Of a DNA stretch of 64,000 bases, positions 13,847 to 27,899 are shown in pieces. This DNA is from Phymorhynchus buccinoides. Taxonomy: Eukaryota; Mollusca; Gastropoda; Neogastropoda; Raphitomidae. The DNA is taken from the NCBI GenBank assembly GCA_017654935.2, contig CM065686.1, positions 30,851,091 to 30,915,090 of the forward strand. Reading direction: 5' to 3'. Below the pieces are notes generated by a model, which did not search any database, was not told where the DNA came from, and saw only the letters and a list, made by a program, of their open reading frames with translations. The position numbers were made by a program, and so were the translations under genes. The number at the start of each line of letters is the position of its first letter. Positions within the stretch are counted from its first letter, which is position 1.

Positions 13847-14035
13847 ACACATTTTGTCGCCGATCACATTTTGTCGCCGGCGACAAAATGTGACGTACTA
13901 CAAGTCACATTTTGTCGCCAAAAATCACATTTTGTCGCCGGCGTCAAAATGTGACAAAATGCACACCTCCGGAAGGGTCCGTAAAAGCGACAAAATGTGC
14001 CTTGTAGGAAATCACATTTTGTCGTCACAACTCTT
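13847..14035. repeat. CACATTTTGTCGCC motif cluster (left of fold-back)
   Basis: About eight copies of cacattttgtcgcc or its inverse cgacaaaatgtg, several as facing pairs. Same family as clusters at 1725-1822, 3460-3620 and 15595-16035. Confidence 0.7.
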
Positions 14036-14159
14036 GGCTTTTGTTAGTTTGTCAACGTGTTTGGAGTGTTATAGTCCCCCACCCACACCACCCCCCACTT
14101 TCCTATAAGCACCAACACATACTCTCTCATTATCTCTCACCACTCAGTGGTTCTCTCTG

Positions 14160-15553
<1,394 letters not shown>

Positions 15554-15594
15554 ACGTAGATTTACCCTTCTAACGTACAGAAGTTGAAAAACGT

Positions 15595-15905
15595 GATCGG
15601 CGACAAAATGTGACTTGTAGTACGTCACATTTTGTCGCCGGCGTCAAAATGTGATCGGCGACAAAATGTGACTTGTAGTACGTCACATTTTGTCGCCGGC
15701 GTCAAAATGTGATCGGCGACAAAATGTGACTTGTAGTACGTCACATTTTGTCGCCGGCGTCAAAATGTGATCGGCGACAAAATGTGACTTGTAGTACGTC
15801 ACATTTTGTCGCCGGCGTCAAAATGTGATCGGCGACAAAATGTGACTTGTAGTACGTCACATTTTGTCGCCGGCGTCAAAATGTGATCGGCGACAAAATG
15901 TCATA
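15595..15905. repeat. 58-bp satellite of palindromic units (5.3 copies)
   Basis: Units start at 15595, 15653, 15711, 15769, 15827 and 15885 and are practically identical. Each contains GGCGACAAAATGTGAC, a 9-nt loop and GTCACATTTTGTCGCC, a 16-bp stem. Diverged motif copies continue to 16035. Confidence 0.9.
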
Positions 15906-16604
15906 AAACCCCCTCGGCTCAAAATGTGACTTGGTTGTTTCCATTTTGACCTTTACGTCAAAATTTGATTGGCGACAAATTGTGAGTTTTTACGTCACAT
16001 TTTCCTGATGAAGAAAAAATGTAATCGGCGAAAAATGTCATATCGAAAGCCTCCTCCCTAGGTTGTTCCAGTGTGGTCTTATTTGAAATCATTGATTCCA
16101 ATTGTGTTATGAAGTACCCAAACCACTGAGTAACACTAAGATAAATTATCTGACGTCAATAATTTCATGTGAGGCATCCTTTTATTGATTTAGGGTTATG
16201 AAGTGCGCGCACGCACGCACACGCACGCACACGCACGCACTTTTAGTGATTACGCACACACACGCACACACACACGCACACACACTCTGTCTTTTCCCCT
16301 CGCATTCTTTTGTCAACGAACTCATCAAAATGTATTATGTGTAGCCGTAGCCTAGATACAGGCCTAGTCATCAGCTTCCTGCTATTGCATAGGCCCTCCG
16401 ATAGTACAATAGTACACGTTACATCATCTATTATATTTGAGCAAAAACAAGCTTAGTTTCCAACCCTTGAAACGTTATCGTGTTTTGTACGTAAATACCA
16501 ACATGCCTATCAGTTTTCAAAGTTAAATATAGACGTTCAGACATTTAAATCGTAAGTATCTTTATTTCATTTTTTTAATAGTAGGATGATGGTGTGTACA
16601 TGCG

Positions 16605-16714
<110 letters not shown>

Positions 16715-17055
16715 AGCGTACTCTTGTGGAGAGTGAATGGTGAGTGAGCCGGTTAAAGGTGGCATTATTTTAGAAACGTTAGTCTACATCAACGTTAGCG
16801 ATGTCAGCTATCAGCGCCTCTAATCGCACTATCAATAACACCTGAGTCTGTTTACATTAGGTTTTGACTTGGAAACATTGAATTGTAAAATAGGTTTGCA
16901 CTCCTGCATGTATAAGCACTACTGGATAAACACGCACGCACGCACGCGCCGAGTATTAGAGAGTGGGGTGGAGTCAAATTTTCTTCATGGCACCAGATTT
17001 TAAGTCAGTGTCGTCACTGTAAATATTTATGGTTTTATTTAGGAGAGTTGTGCTT

Positions 17056-17217
<162 letters not shown>

Positions 17218-17429
17218 ACTCACTCTGTTTAAGAGAGAGTGTGTGTTTAAGAGAGTGCGCGCGTGTGTGTGTGTGTAAGAGAGTGCGTGTCTGTGTGTGT
17301 GTGAATCGTGTGTGTGTGTGTGCGTGTGCGAATCTGTCTCAAGATAGCAAGTCACAAGTGAAACGGGTGTCGTGCTGTGTTGCGTTGACCCGCCTTGTTT
17401 CCATCATATCATTAATTTTGTTACTTCAA

Positions 17430-17910
17430 CTAGCGCAACGCCTAGTACCGGAATTACCGAGCACCGGTAAAGCCTAGTACCGGTAATGCCTAGTACCGGT
17501 AATGCTGAGCAGCAGTTATTTTGGGTCCACGAAATATATTATTACTTTTGTTTGTGTCTCCTTCTTTCCATCTTCTTCTCTCATCCTGCTATACCCATCC
17601 CCCACCATCCCCCGCTCTACTACACACCCATCCGCTATTACTTTTGTGTCTCTCCTTCCTTCGATCTTCTCATAGCGCTGTACTCCCCACCGCGCATTTG
17701 TCAAACCATAGTCACTGTCCGTGAGCATGCATGTTCCAAATTATGAGTCAATGTCCGGTCAATGTTACGCCACGATTTGTGAAAAGGTGAAGCGGCACTT
17801 ATCGCGCGCGTTTATGAATCGATTCGCTTCCAATTTGGTACACGGATAGTCATCGTCCCCGGTCATGTACCCGGTCATTTGTCAAGTACCCGGTCATTTG
17901 TCAAGTACCT
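17430..17910. repeat. Inverse copy of the 42.9-kb repeat
   Basis: Contains gaatcgattcgcttcc, the caccgtccccggtcatg-like block and three ctagtaccggtaatgc units. A C/T-rich unique stretch lies in the middle. Confidence 0.5.
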
Positions 17911-19430
17911 ATATTCATGTTAGATGTTTTAAGTATGCCTATAATTATGCCTAGGTCGTGTGGTAGTGGCGCAGGGTATTTGTGCGCGTTTTATGTCGAC
18001 TGCTTGTTTGTAATTCTGCCTAATTGAATGTCAGTCAATACCTTGTTGTTTGTACAACATCTTATACCATAACATGAGTCACATTGAGTGTGACATAAAG
18101 AAACTCTGTGTGTGTGTGTGCGTGCGTGTGTGTGAGAGAGAGAGAGAGAGAGAGTGAGGCATAGGCTAAGAAACTCTTGTGTTACTGTAGGAAACTCGTC
18201 CGTAGACATATTTTTACATGGCAGTATGCACAAACACCGTGTTCCTATGCTCGGGCATGGCATTTGATTACAATATAGGCCTAAAGGCAAAGAACAATGA
18301 TCGTGTGGGATACTTTCATAGTAGCCCTGATAGACTAGAAAGCATGGACACAATGCAACCTCTGCAAATGAGGCAAAGATGGCTAGGGCAAGACGAGCAA
18401 GATCATTATAATGAGGGTTGCGAGTTTTAAAACTTACAAAAAGTAACCCTTCACATTTTATTGAAGTCCGTGCATATCTTCTAACCTACTTTAGTTCACA
18501 TGCGAAGACAATAAAACTATGTAATCGGCGAAGGCAACATGGTGTCTATTATATAATGTTTTTGTTGTTGTTTGCATTGTCATTGCCTTGTCCATACAAC
18601 CCAAGTTGGTTTGAAGTGAACCGACAGTTTTTGTTTTGTTTCAGTTTGTTTTTTAATGTATTTTTTTGCCTTTCCGTCATTGAAATTGTTGACACATCAG
18701 GAATAAGATACCAGTTTCTGTGTACTAAAACTCCCTTTGTTGCTTAGCCTTTGTGTAGTAGCAGAGGTTTGAAAAGTTGTTTCCCCTATTTGCAGGCTTG
18801 TGAATTAAATTGCATCTTCACTTTACACGTATAGTGTTCAGTTCATACTTACGGAATACTGCATCCTTGTTTTGTGCTTTTGTCAACATTTACCACTGTC
18901 TTTGTGCTTTTGGATATTTTTTAGACATTTTAATTAACAGATGTAATGATAACATCCTGTTGAGTAAAATAATATACCAAAAATCGAATAGATTGTATTT
19001 TTCAATTGAAAGAAACGTGTTTGAGTGTGGGCTTGTGCGAGCTTTTGTGTGTGTCTGTGTGTGTTCGGTCTGATTTAAAAGAACAAGCTCACTTTGACCA
19101 CATACCAACATCAAAGCTTTGTGTCCGTATTACAATTTTATGGTCTAGACTACAGCAATTGTGAATTTAGGGCAAGGTATCAGGAAAAAACGAATGAAAA
19201 CATATTCTTCTCTTTTGTCGCCGGTTCTATTTAACTTTCCCTGACTTGTATCGAGTGCCCACTTATTATACCACTGATAAGCAAATTAATACCGATTGGA
19301 TAGAACATACAACGTACTTAAGCTGTAAATTTTTCAGCCTTTAAAAGATGACGTGATAACAAGATAATTTTGCAAATTGTAACGATTTGTATATTGCGTG
19401 AAGCCTCCTCTTTCTCTCAAAAGTTAGTGG
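17911..19430. other. Unique DNA, no gene seen
   Basis: The longest frame (18418-18747 +) has no domain features. A short (GT)/(GA) tract at 18110-18155. Confidence 0.5.
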
Positions 19431-19860
19431 ATATTTAACGTTTTCACAGCACGCGCCCATAGGGACAAGTTGGCAGTGGTGCTGTAGTCTTGATGTTCTA
19501 GGTTCATCCACGTTGGTCTTGGGGAAAGGGTCAGGATGGGAGGCGCTACAATATTTAACGTTTTCACAGCACGCGCCCATAGGGACAAGTTGGCAGTGGT
19601 GCTGTAGTCTTGATGTTCTAGGTTCATCCACGTTGGTCTTGGGGAAAGGGTCAGGATGGGAGGCGCTACCGTAGAATCAGCAGGAGCCTTGGTGTAGTTA
19701 GTGGATATTTAACGTTTTCACAGCACGCTCCCATAGGGACAAGTTGGCAGTGGTGCTGTAGTCTTGATGTTCTAGGTTCATCCACGTTGGTCTTGGGGAA
19801 AGGGTCAGGATGGGAGGCGCTGCAGTAGAATCAGCAGGAGCCTTGCTGTAGACTCGTCTC
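19431..19860. repeat. Tandem repeat, 120- and 154-bp spacing, three copies
   Basis: Copies start at 19431, 19551 and 19705 (atatttaacgttttcacagc, acgcgcccatagggacaagt ... atgggaggcgcta). The copies are essentially identical. The second and third end with a cgtagaatcagcaggagcct linker that the first lacks. Confidence 0.9.
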
Positions 19861-20097
19861 TTGTAGTATCAGGAAGGCTGAAGTCATAACATCTTTCTCT
19901 CAAGTTAATCCACTAGATATAGATCTTAAAGACACACTGACCCACCACGATTAAGTCCCTTGGTTTTTTTTTGTTATGGGTAGCTGTGACCCACATACAG
20001 GTGATCCCAACTTCAAATTGAGGCTGCTCTTTAAAATGATGTTTCGTTTTGAGTTTGGGGGCATTTGTATGGGAGTCAAACCTGGTCAAAACAAGAT

Positions 20098-20158
20098 GAT
20101 GATGATGATGATGAGATAAGCGTCCAATCGGTCAGAGACCCTTATGGACGGTTGAGAC
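20098..20158 (-). mobile_element. Short retroposed insert with (ATC)n tail
   Basis: 61 bp flanked by AAAACAAGAT at 20088-20097 and 20159-20168. The minus strand reads cgtccataagggtctctgac, then attggacgcttatct and (CATCAT)n. This is typical of a 5'-truncated SINE/LINE tail. It lies inside the MITE 19930-20437. Confidence 0.7.
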
Positions 20159-20217
20159 AAAACAAGATTTCTTACCAGCTATAAGAGGGGAAACCCGTCA
20201 AACCCGTGATTTTGACA

Positions 20218-20404
20218 CCATAGCCGATGAGGTTTAGCCGACGCGTGGTTACCGCTACACCTATCTATATTGTTAAAAACGGGACTTTACTGGTGTTGCA
20301 CTGCCTCCGGGCATTGCAGCCAGTATTGTTCCCACCATCTTTGTATTTACAAATGTCCCATGTGTGTCTATGACCGAGAGGACGTAAAACATCATTTTCA
20401 CCTC
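20218..20404 (+). mobile_element. SINE-like element, complete copy with 16-bp target duplication
   Basis: 187 bp flanked by ACCCGTGATTTTGACA at 20202-20217 and again at 20405-20420, the hallmark of LINE-mediated retroposition. The head contains TAGCCGACGCG; in sister copies this reads TAGCCGAGGCG, which fits the pol III box A consensus TRGYNNARNNG. No convincing box B was seen. The 3' end reads gacgtaaaacatcattttca. Confidence 0.7.
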
Positions 20405-20441
20405 ACCCGTGATTTTGACAGGTGATCTGGTGGGTCTTTAA

Positions 20442-21340
20442 CCCTTTGGAGCAACTGTAGTAACTAGCGAAGACAGAAAGAAACACCAGGCAAGTGCTGC
20501 CCCCGTGACCAACATTGTCGCAGAAAGAAAAATTAGAAGCTCGGAAACAAGCTGGCTACCACCATTTTGAGTGGGATTATTGAAGTATGCACATGCTCAG
20601 ACTTAAAAACCAACAACGACAACGTAACACAAAGGCTTCGACCCACTTGCCCAACTGCAGCCCTACAGCTATCCAACCGGGACATTTGCGAGGCACGATC
20701 CTCGTGAAGTATCACTGACTAGACGAATCTGGTGCACTCCTACTAGTTTCGTTCTCTAAGTTTGTAGTCCCCCATACACGAATCTGACGAAATATCTGTG
20801 GCTCTGTATGAGACATTTGATCAGATTGGTGTATTGAGGTCCGCATGAACGTAGTGAACGAACACAGCAGTATTCCACATGGATGCTCCTGCTTTCAGGA
20901 TGTCCTGAAGTTCAGGGTTTTTGTTGTTGCCTGGAACTGGCGTCGCCGTATTATAAGAATTTAACATGTATTTTGCTGGTTAAAGAGGCCATGAAGTTTA
21001 ACCATAATTGAAAGTACAACGAGAGCCTGTGAATTACATTGGAAACTGTTGCTTCCCTTCAGCTTCCAGGGGGCATTGCCCCCCCGGAACCCCCAGGAGG
21101 GGCGCTGTCCTTGCACTCCGCTGGGGCATGGGCGGCCCCTGGACCCCTGCCTTGCAGGATTTTTGAAATTTCCCAGGAGTACCCATGTATTCCACCACGA
21201 CCATTTAGATGGTAGTATTTCATCAGCATCGTGCTTCTCGAACGTCGTCACAGTTGGGTAGTCGTACGACTGAAATTGGATGTGTAAATGTGTCCCTTAA
21301 GTGACAAAAAAAAGAAGTAGTAACATTTCCGTTAACAACC
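20442..21340. other. Unique DNA, no gene seen
   Basis: 21050-21170 holds a GC-rich 'gggggcattgccccccc' type stretch, possibly a repeat end. No gene. Confidence 0.5.
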
Positions 21341-21420
21341 CCCCCCCCCCCCCCCCCCCCCCCCGTCGTCTTAGTCTCTCTCTCTCTCTCTCTCTCTCTC
21401 CCCCCCCCCCCCCCCCCCGT
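21341..21420. repeat. Poly-C/(CT)n/poly-C sandwich
   Basis: C24, a cgtcgtcttagt spacer, about 28 bp of CT, then C18. Confidence 0.9.
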
Positions 21421-21562
21421 GCACACGCCCGCCCGCATTGAGACACACCACACACACACTTATGCATGCAAACGCACACACCGTTCAGGTGCACGCACAC
21501 ACTAACACACAGACGCGCGCGCACACACACACAAACACTCACGCGTGCACTGATTGACTTAG

Positions 21563-21788
21563 AGACCCAGTGATGCACCGCGATTAAGTCCCTTGTTTTT
21601 TTTCTGGTTTGCTGTGACCCACATACAGATTTCCCCAAGTTCAAATTGAGGCTGCTCTTTAAAATGATTCGGTTTGAATTTGGGGCCATTTATATGGGAA
21701 TCAGACTTGGTCAAAACAAGATTTCTTTCCAGCTATAAGAGGGAAAACACGTGAAACCCGTGATTTTGACACGTGATCTGGTGGATCT
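21563..21788. mobile_element. AGACCCAC-TIR MITE, copy 3
   Basis: Matches the 11690-11914 family (aagtcccttg, gctgtgacccacatacag, catttatatggga, ttgacacgtgatctggtgga). The right flank is TTAA; the left flank has decayed to TTAG. Confidence 0.65.
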
Positions 21789-21986
21789 TTAACGTTCGCT
21801 TATTTTTTTTCTTGGTCTGAAAGTACGGAGAGGTGAAGTCAATAAAGAAAAGGGAAAAAGTACTAAACGGCTGATATCCAAACATTCTACCAAATTTCTT
21901 ACAAAAATATAATTAACTGTTTAGAATAAGTACAATTCTGCTGGATTATTTAGAATGTTCCAGAAGTGTTGACATGAGCCTGCCAA

Positions 21987-22209
21987 TGAGAGACTTAGTG
22001 CGATTTTTCTCACACCAGAGGGCATGACGCTCGTGTGGGGCTAATCCTCTCTATATTATTAGTTGGGGATAAAGAAAAAGAGAGAGACAGTGAGTGGTCC
22101 TACCATCACTCTCTCTCTCTCACTACGCCCAAGTAAGAAAATCGCGTGATAAGCCCCTAGTGCATTGACTGCCCTCTGGCGTGAAAAATATCGCCATAGG
22201 TTGACCATT
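21987..22209. mobile_element. CCAGAGGGCA-TIR element, copy 2
   Basis: Starts aatgagagacttagtgcgat..caccagagggca and ends tgccctctggcgtgaaaa..ggttgaccatt. Imperfect inverted ends of about 40 bp; non-coding MITE. Confidence 0.65.
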
Positions 22210-22509
22210 AAACAAAAAGTCATGAAAATCGGTTCTGAGCTCTTTTGGAAGAAGTAATGCTAATTAGCCAACCAAAACTCAAATGAACGTCACCAAGATG
22301 TTCCACCATGGCGGAGGAAAATGAGTTTTAAAGAATAATAAATTAAATGTGTTTTCCTTCAAGGTTTAGCTATCCTTTACTATGCGTTAATGGAGAGGTA
22401 ATTTTACATACACTGACACGGTACTCTGGGGCACTGGCAATGAATAAAATTTCATTAATTTGTCTATATCTTTTTTACGCACGCACGCACGCGCACACAC
22501 ACACATACA

Positions 22510-22514
<5 letters not shown>

Positions 22515-22605
<91 letters not shown>
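22515..22605. repeat. (CT)n tract
   Basis: About 90 bp perfect, preceded by an (AC)n and a short C run. Confidence 0.95.
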
Positions 22606-22607
<2 letters not shown>

Positions 22608-22864
22608 GCTACAGGCTTATTGAAATGCAAATTGCATTTCTCCAACCCACTCCACCCTTTGTGGAGGTTTCAAATATTAGGGAAAGGAAATCGCCATTAA
22701 TTTGATTAGATTTAGCGAATTAGGAACACAAAGTTTTATTGAGGCTAACTTAACACGACGAGGAGGGGAGGGGGACAGAATATGACCAAACCTACTGTAC
22801 AGTACGTTTGTTTGTTTGTTGTTGTACCCTGGCTAAAAGACTCCAGGGATCATCCGAACAGCCG

Positions 22865-23493
22865 ACGCACTTGAACACTATGGTACAAATACATCAGCTA
22901 GGGATGAGAACATTACGTGTGCGACCGGTTTTGATTACCCCACACGTAATGTTCACATAGCTAGCTGATGCATTTGTACTATATCACTGTTTCGAAATTC
23001 GGTCTTTTGGGGTTATCTTTCTCTATTGTCTCGTTTTGAAGTCCGTTTGGGCTAGTTCCGGTTCAAAAATAGAATTAAAAAATGGAAGTTACCTACCTTA
23101 ATCAACAACTATATTTTGTTCTTGTCTTCAAGTCTTAGGGTATTAATGTGGTCGTATCAAGTAAACAAATAAGAACATAACTGTTTATAGTCAACGAATG
23201 TAGACACTTTAAGAAAAAAACATGAAACAGGACTTAATATTATTAAATCTCCAAACTGATAACTGAGCAATTAAACACCCCTCCATTACAATTACGGAGC
23301 AGCCAAGCCGTGTTTACAGCATTTTCTAACCGGAACTATCTTTAGTAAAAATGTCCCATATGTGCCCCTAGGGGTCGAGAGGACGTAAAACACCAGTTAC
23401 CACCTAACCGGAACTAAGTGTCCTAACGGGCACATAACTCGTCTGTTACTTCCGTTTTCATTTCGAAACAGTGCTATAGTGTTTAAGTACGTA
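22865..23493. repeat. Nested inverted repeats
   Basis: An inner hairpin (gtacaaatacatcagctag, gaacattacgtgtg mirrored) lies at 22883-22978. Outer elements cactgtttcgaaat and ctagttccggttc near 22985-23072 are mirrored at 23390-23480. Possibly a MITE with subterminal repeats. Confidence 0.45.
23345..23395 (+). mobile_element. SINE-like element, 3' fragment
   Basis: Only the last ~50 bp (aaaaatgtcccatatgtg ... gagaggacgtaaaacacc) match the family seen at 20218-20404. Confidence 0.45.
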
Positions 23494-24374
23494 TTTTTCG
23501 GACTTGTATCCTGAACATCAATACTCGGACACTTGCGCCTTATATGACTAATCTTCTTATGCGTTCCCATGCCATACGGCCATTCGTATGTGTCCGGTTT
23601 TCAGTTTTCACTGGTCTCCCCGCTGCGTAGAGCCGACATATTCTGATTTCGAAGGAGCTCAAAAGAGAAAAAAATATTTGGAGAGAGAAAAAAAGGCAGG
23701 AGAATAGGCCAATAAGTCAGAAAGATAGAGAGAAAGAGAATGGGAGGAGGAAGAGAGGTGGGGAGGAATAAAGATTTGTTAGAAAAAAGTAAGTGGGGGG
23801 GCATAGTTTGAAAGTCAAAAGTCTTGGAGGGATTAGGTGGGAAGAACTAAAGAGAAGGGACGGGGGTGGGTAGCGAGTACACGTAGATGTGAGTTTACTG
23901 CACAGAGAAAGAGAGACAGGCACACAGAGAGAGAGAGAGAGAGAGAGATGAAAAGAAAGGGGCGTCTGGAAACCTGCACTGTACGAAGATCAGCTGTGTG
24001 GAATACTGCATTGGAGTTGGCTGATGGGTGGCCCTGGTGAGGTCATCACTGACTGGTGACGTCATTGTTCTCACGGTGACGTCATTTGCACCGGTGGTCA
24101 TTCACCCGGCTCTTTGCGGTCATCTCATGGCACTGTCATCACGGAGGAACCAGCCAGTGCACACAGAGAGGATAAGAGGGGGGGGGGGGGGGGGGGGGGG
24201 TAGAGAGTGAAGGGGTATAGAGAGTGAAGGAGATGGAGAGAGACAGAAGTGGGAGGTTGGGGAGAGAAAGAGGGACCGAAGAAGTAGTAGGAGAGAATGA
24301 GGGGGGCGGATAGAGAGGGGGGGGGGGGAGTAAGGATAGGGAGAGTGACTGGGGAGGGAGAGAGGAGGAAATAA

Positions 24375-25390
24375 ATTTGTGTTTGGGAAAATAGCAATTA
24401 GTGGTTTTGACAAATGTGTGACTTGTAATGAGCAATTAGTGTTTGGCAAAAGAGCAATTAGTGTCTTTGACAAATGTGTGACTTGTAATGAGCAATTAGT
24501 GTTTGGGAAAAGAGCAATTAGTGTTTTTGACAAATGTGTGACTTGTAATGAGCAATTAGTGTTTGGGAAAATAGCAATTAGTGTCTTTGACAAATGTGTG
24601 ACTTGTAATGAGTTCAATTAGTGTTTGGGAAAAAAGCAATTAGTGTCTTTGACAAATATGTGATTTGCAGTGAGCAATTAGTGTCTTTGACAAATGTGTG
24701 ACTTGTAATGAGCAATTAGTGTTTGGGAAAGAGCAATTAGTGTCTTTGACAAATGTGTGACTTGTAATGAGCAATTAGTGTCTTTGACAAATGTGTGACT
24801 TGTAATGAGCAATTCGTGTCTTTGACAAATGTGTGACTTTTAATGAGCAATTAGTGTTTGGGGAAAGAGCAATTAGTGTCTGACAAATGTATGACTTTTA
24901 ATGAGCAATTAGTGTTTGGGAAAAGTGCAATTAGTGTTTGGGAAAAGAGCAATTAGTGTCTTTGACAAATGTGTGACTTGTAATGAGCAATTGGTGTTTG
25001 GGAAAAGAGCAATTAGTGTCTTTGACAAATGTGTGACTTGTAATGAGCAATTAGTGTTTGGGAAAAGAGCAATTAGTGTCTTTGACAAATATGTGACTTG
25101 TAATGAGCAGTTAGTGTCTTTGACAAATGTGTGACTTGTAATGAGCAATTCGTGTCTTTGACAAATGTGTGACTTTTAATGAGCAATTAGTGTTTGGGAA
25201 AAGAGCAATTAGTGTCTGACAAATGTGTGACTTGTAATGAGCAATTCGTGTTTGGGAAAAGAGCAATTAGTGTTTGGGAAAAGAGCAATTAGTGTCTTTG
25301 ACAAATGTGTGACTTGTAATGACCAATTAGTGTTTGGGAAAAGAGCAATTAGTGTCTTTGACAAATGTGTGACTTGTGATGACCAGGCCA
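24375..25390. repeat. Composite satellite of two short modules
   Basis: Module a, gagcaattagtgtttgggaa, and module b, gagcaattagtgtctttgac + aaatgtgtgacttgtaat, alternate mostly a-b-a-b with some b-b runs. About 1 kb. ORFs on both strands are by-products. Confidence 0.9.
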
Positions 25391-25709
25391 AAAGACAAAG
25401 TCAATGGGATATATTGCAAAAATATGGAGTATGTTCATATTATAATTCTTGAAAGAATTGTTGGCATACAAAATGTGTAAATGTTCGCAATCTTAATTCA
25501 GACAGATCCAAAGCTTTTATGGAAGTCGGTCCGAAATCACACGACTGTACAGTCGGCTTAGCCCCACTTTAGTGATGCAAGATATAACTGCTCCTGTCCA
25601 AGGAACTGCCCCACTAAATCACACGAATGTCCAATATCGCGGTTTAGCCCCAATTTAGAGAACTATGCAAGACGTAACTGCTCCTGCCCAAGGAACTGCC
25701 CCACTAATT

Positions 25710-27890
25710 TACCTGACATTTTTAGTGCGTCACCAAGACGGACTATTGCGATGGGCTGGTTTGTATTTTTGTCCGTCACCGAAGGTAACGGACTTTGCGA
25801 TGGGCTGGTTTGTCTGGGGGTTTTTTTCTTCTTTTTTTCTGTCTGTCCCAAGGATATCTCCCGAACCGCTTGACCGAATCGCGTCAAATTTTGTGTGAAG
25901 GTGTGCCTCCTTAATAGGAAGAGATCGGCGCAAACCATTTTGCCGTCGTGACCTTGACGTACGACCTTGAAAACCGAAAATCTATTTTTAGCCATATCTC
26001 GGGCACCGATCGACATAGGATGTTGAAACTTGGTATGAAGGTGGTTTGGCTTATGCCCGTTCTGATGATGGCATACCGATCAAGGTCAAGGTCAAAAAGA
26101 TCGCTGGAGCCTGAAAATCGGAGGGTCATTTTTTTCTTATTCTGTCTGTCCCAAGGATATCTTTCGAAAATCTTTCAGGGGCCATACCTCCCACACCGTT
26201 AGTGTTAGAGTCTTCAAATTTGGCATGTAGGTACTTTGGCTTATGCCCGTTCTGATGGTGGCATACCGATCAAGGTCAAGGTCACGGTCCGGGAGATCGT
26301 AGGCCTTGAAAGTGGTAGGGGTCTACAAATTGTGTTTTCAGACATATTTTCCACATTTGTACTTAACAGAAGCGCTTCATATTGTGTCTGGCACTGTATA
26401 CCCTAGAGTAGAAAACACCCGAGCATAAATTATCGCCATGCTGACCAAGCCAGTAAGCTAAAGTAGGTTACCCAAGGTCATTGGCTCTACTCCTCTACTC
26501 AAGCAGACAACCTGGTCACGAGCGGGTCATTCACTGGAGTGGTACTGTGGGTGCAAAAATTCACTGGTACCAGATGCGATGCTGAAGTTCGGGGCATTTT
26601 GCTGAGTCGATTTCAGTCAAACGTTCTATGTTGATCATGTCACGTTCTGTGTACATTAATTAACTAAAAAGGTGAGGCAAAAGAAAAAGAAATATGACCC
26701 AAATAAATGTAAGCATATAACAACACCGTTTGTGAACATGCAAATGTAAATGAACAACATTGGAGAACAGATGTATGCTGCGTGTCTCAGCATTCACAGA
26801 TAACACCTTCTCCTGCCTGGGCCTTTCCTCCTCCTCCCTCCCTTTTCACTGTGCCTGATTACCGATGCGATTATTTCTGGAAGTTTTGACGATTGCGTTT
26901 GCAAACTACATTTTTATTTCAAAATGCCAGGGAAGTGTTCCTTTCAAGATGCATGGTTGACTCAAAGGATTATTGTGAGTGGGTTAGAAAAGATGCTCTG
27001 TTTATGAGAGGTACATTTTTTTTCATGTTAAAAGCTTTGGGGTATACTGTAAAGTCGTATTTTTAGTCCGTCACCAAAGGTGATCCGACTATTGCGATGG
27101 GCTGGTTTGTATTTTTTTGGGGGGGGGTTCTGTCTGTCCCAAGGATATCTCCCGAACCGCTTGATCGAATCGCGTCAAATTTTGAGTGAAGGTGTGCCTC
27201 CTTAATAGGAAGAGATCGGCGCAAACCATTTTGCCGTCGTGACCTTGTTTTGTTTTTTTTTGTTTTTTTTTTTTGTTTTTCTGTCTGTCCCAAGGATATC
27301 TCCCGAACCGCTTGACCGAATCGCGTCAAATTTTGTCTGCTGGTGTGTCACCATGAGAGGAAGGCATCCGCGCAAAATGTTTCGCCGTCGTGACCTTGAC
27401 CTTGCCTTACGACCTTGAAAACCGAAAATCTTTAAGGGGCCATAACTCCCACACCGTTGGTGTTAGAGTCTTCAAATTTGGCATGTAGGTACTTTGGCTT
27501 ATGCCCGTTCTGATGGTGGCATACCGATCAAGGTCAACGTCACGGTCCGGGAGATCGGTAGGCCTTGAATGTGGTAGGGGTCTACAAACTGGGTTTTAAG
27601 CTTTATTTTCCACATTATTTTGTGCTTGACAGAAGCGCTTCAGATTGTATACTGTATACCCTAGAGTAGAAAACATCCCAGCATAAATTATCGCCATGCT
27701 GACCTTGGCCTTGAAGTTTGACCATGAAAACCGAAATTTCCTTCTTTGCGCTATGTATTTCTTCTTCAAGCTGTATCTCGTGAACTAGAAGACAGAATCC
27801 CTTGCAATTTTGTGTCAGGATGTGACACTCGACGGGGTGTCGCAAGTGCGTGGCATTGCTGGTGACGGACATGTCTGCCGCTCGGCGACG
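25710..27890. repeat. Dispersed 'caaggtcaaggtca' repeat, two tandem copies
   Basis: Blocks near 25740-26440 and 27060-27720 share ccgaaccgcttgaccgaatc, gcgtcaaattttg, ttatgcccgttctgatggtg and taccctagagtagaaaac. Related pieces lie at 40250-40400 and 46260-46440. Unclassified, non-coding, probably transposon-derived. Confidence 0.65.
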
Positions 27891-27899
27891 CCCTTGTTA

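Larger units (their letters stand above)
19930..20437. mobile_element. AGACCCAC-TIR MITE, copy 2, with two nested insertions
   Basis: Flanked by TTAA at 19926-19929 and 20438-20441. Interrupted at 20098-20158 and 20218-20404 by retroposed inserts, each with its own target duplication. Without them the element is about the usual 225-235 bp. Confidence 0.75.

Noticed and set aside
15595..15905. CRISPR-like array
   Set aside because: Units are contiguous identical tandem copies with no unique spacers, in an animal genome.
18418..18747. 109-codon frame as a gene
   Set aside because: AT-rich, F/L-rich translation with no homology features, splice sites or conservation in the window.
24120..24617. 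165-codon minus-strand frame
   Set aside because: Runs from a poly-G/C stretch into satellite modules; not a protein pattern.
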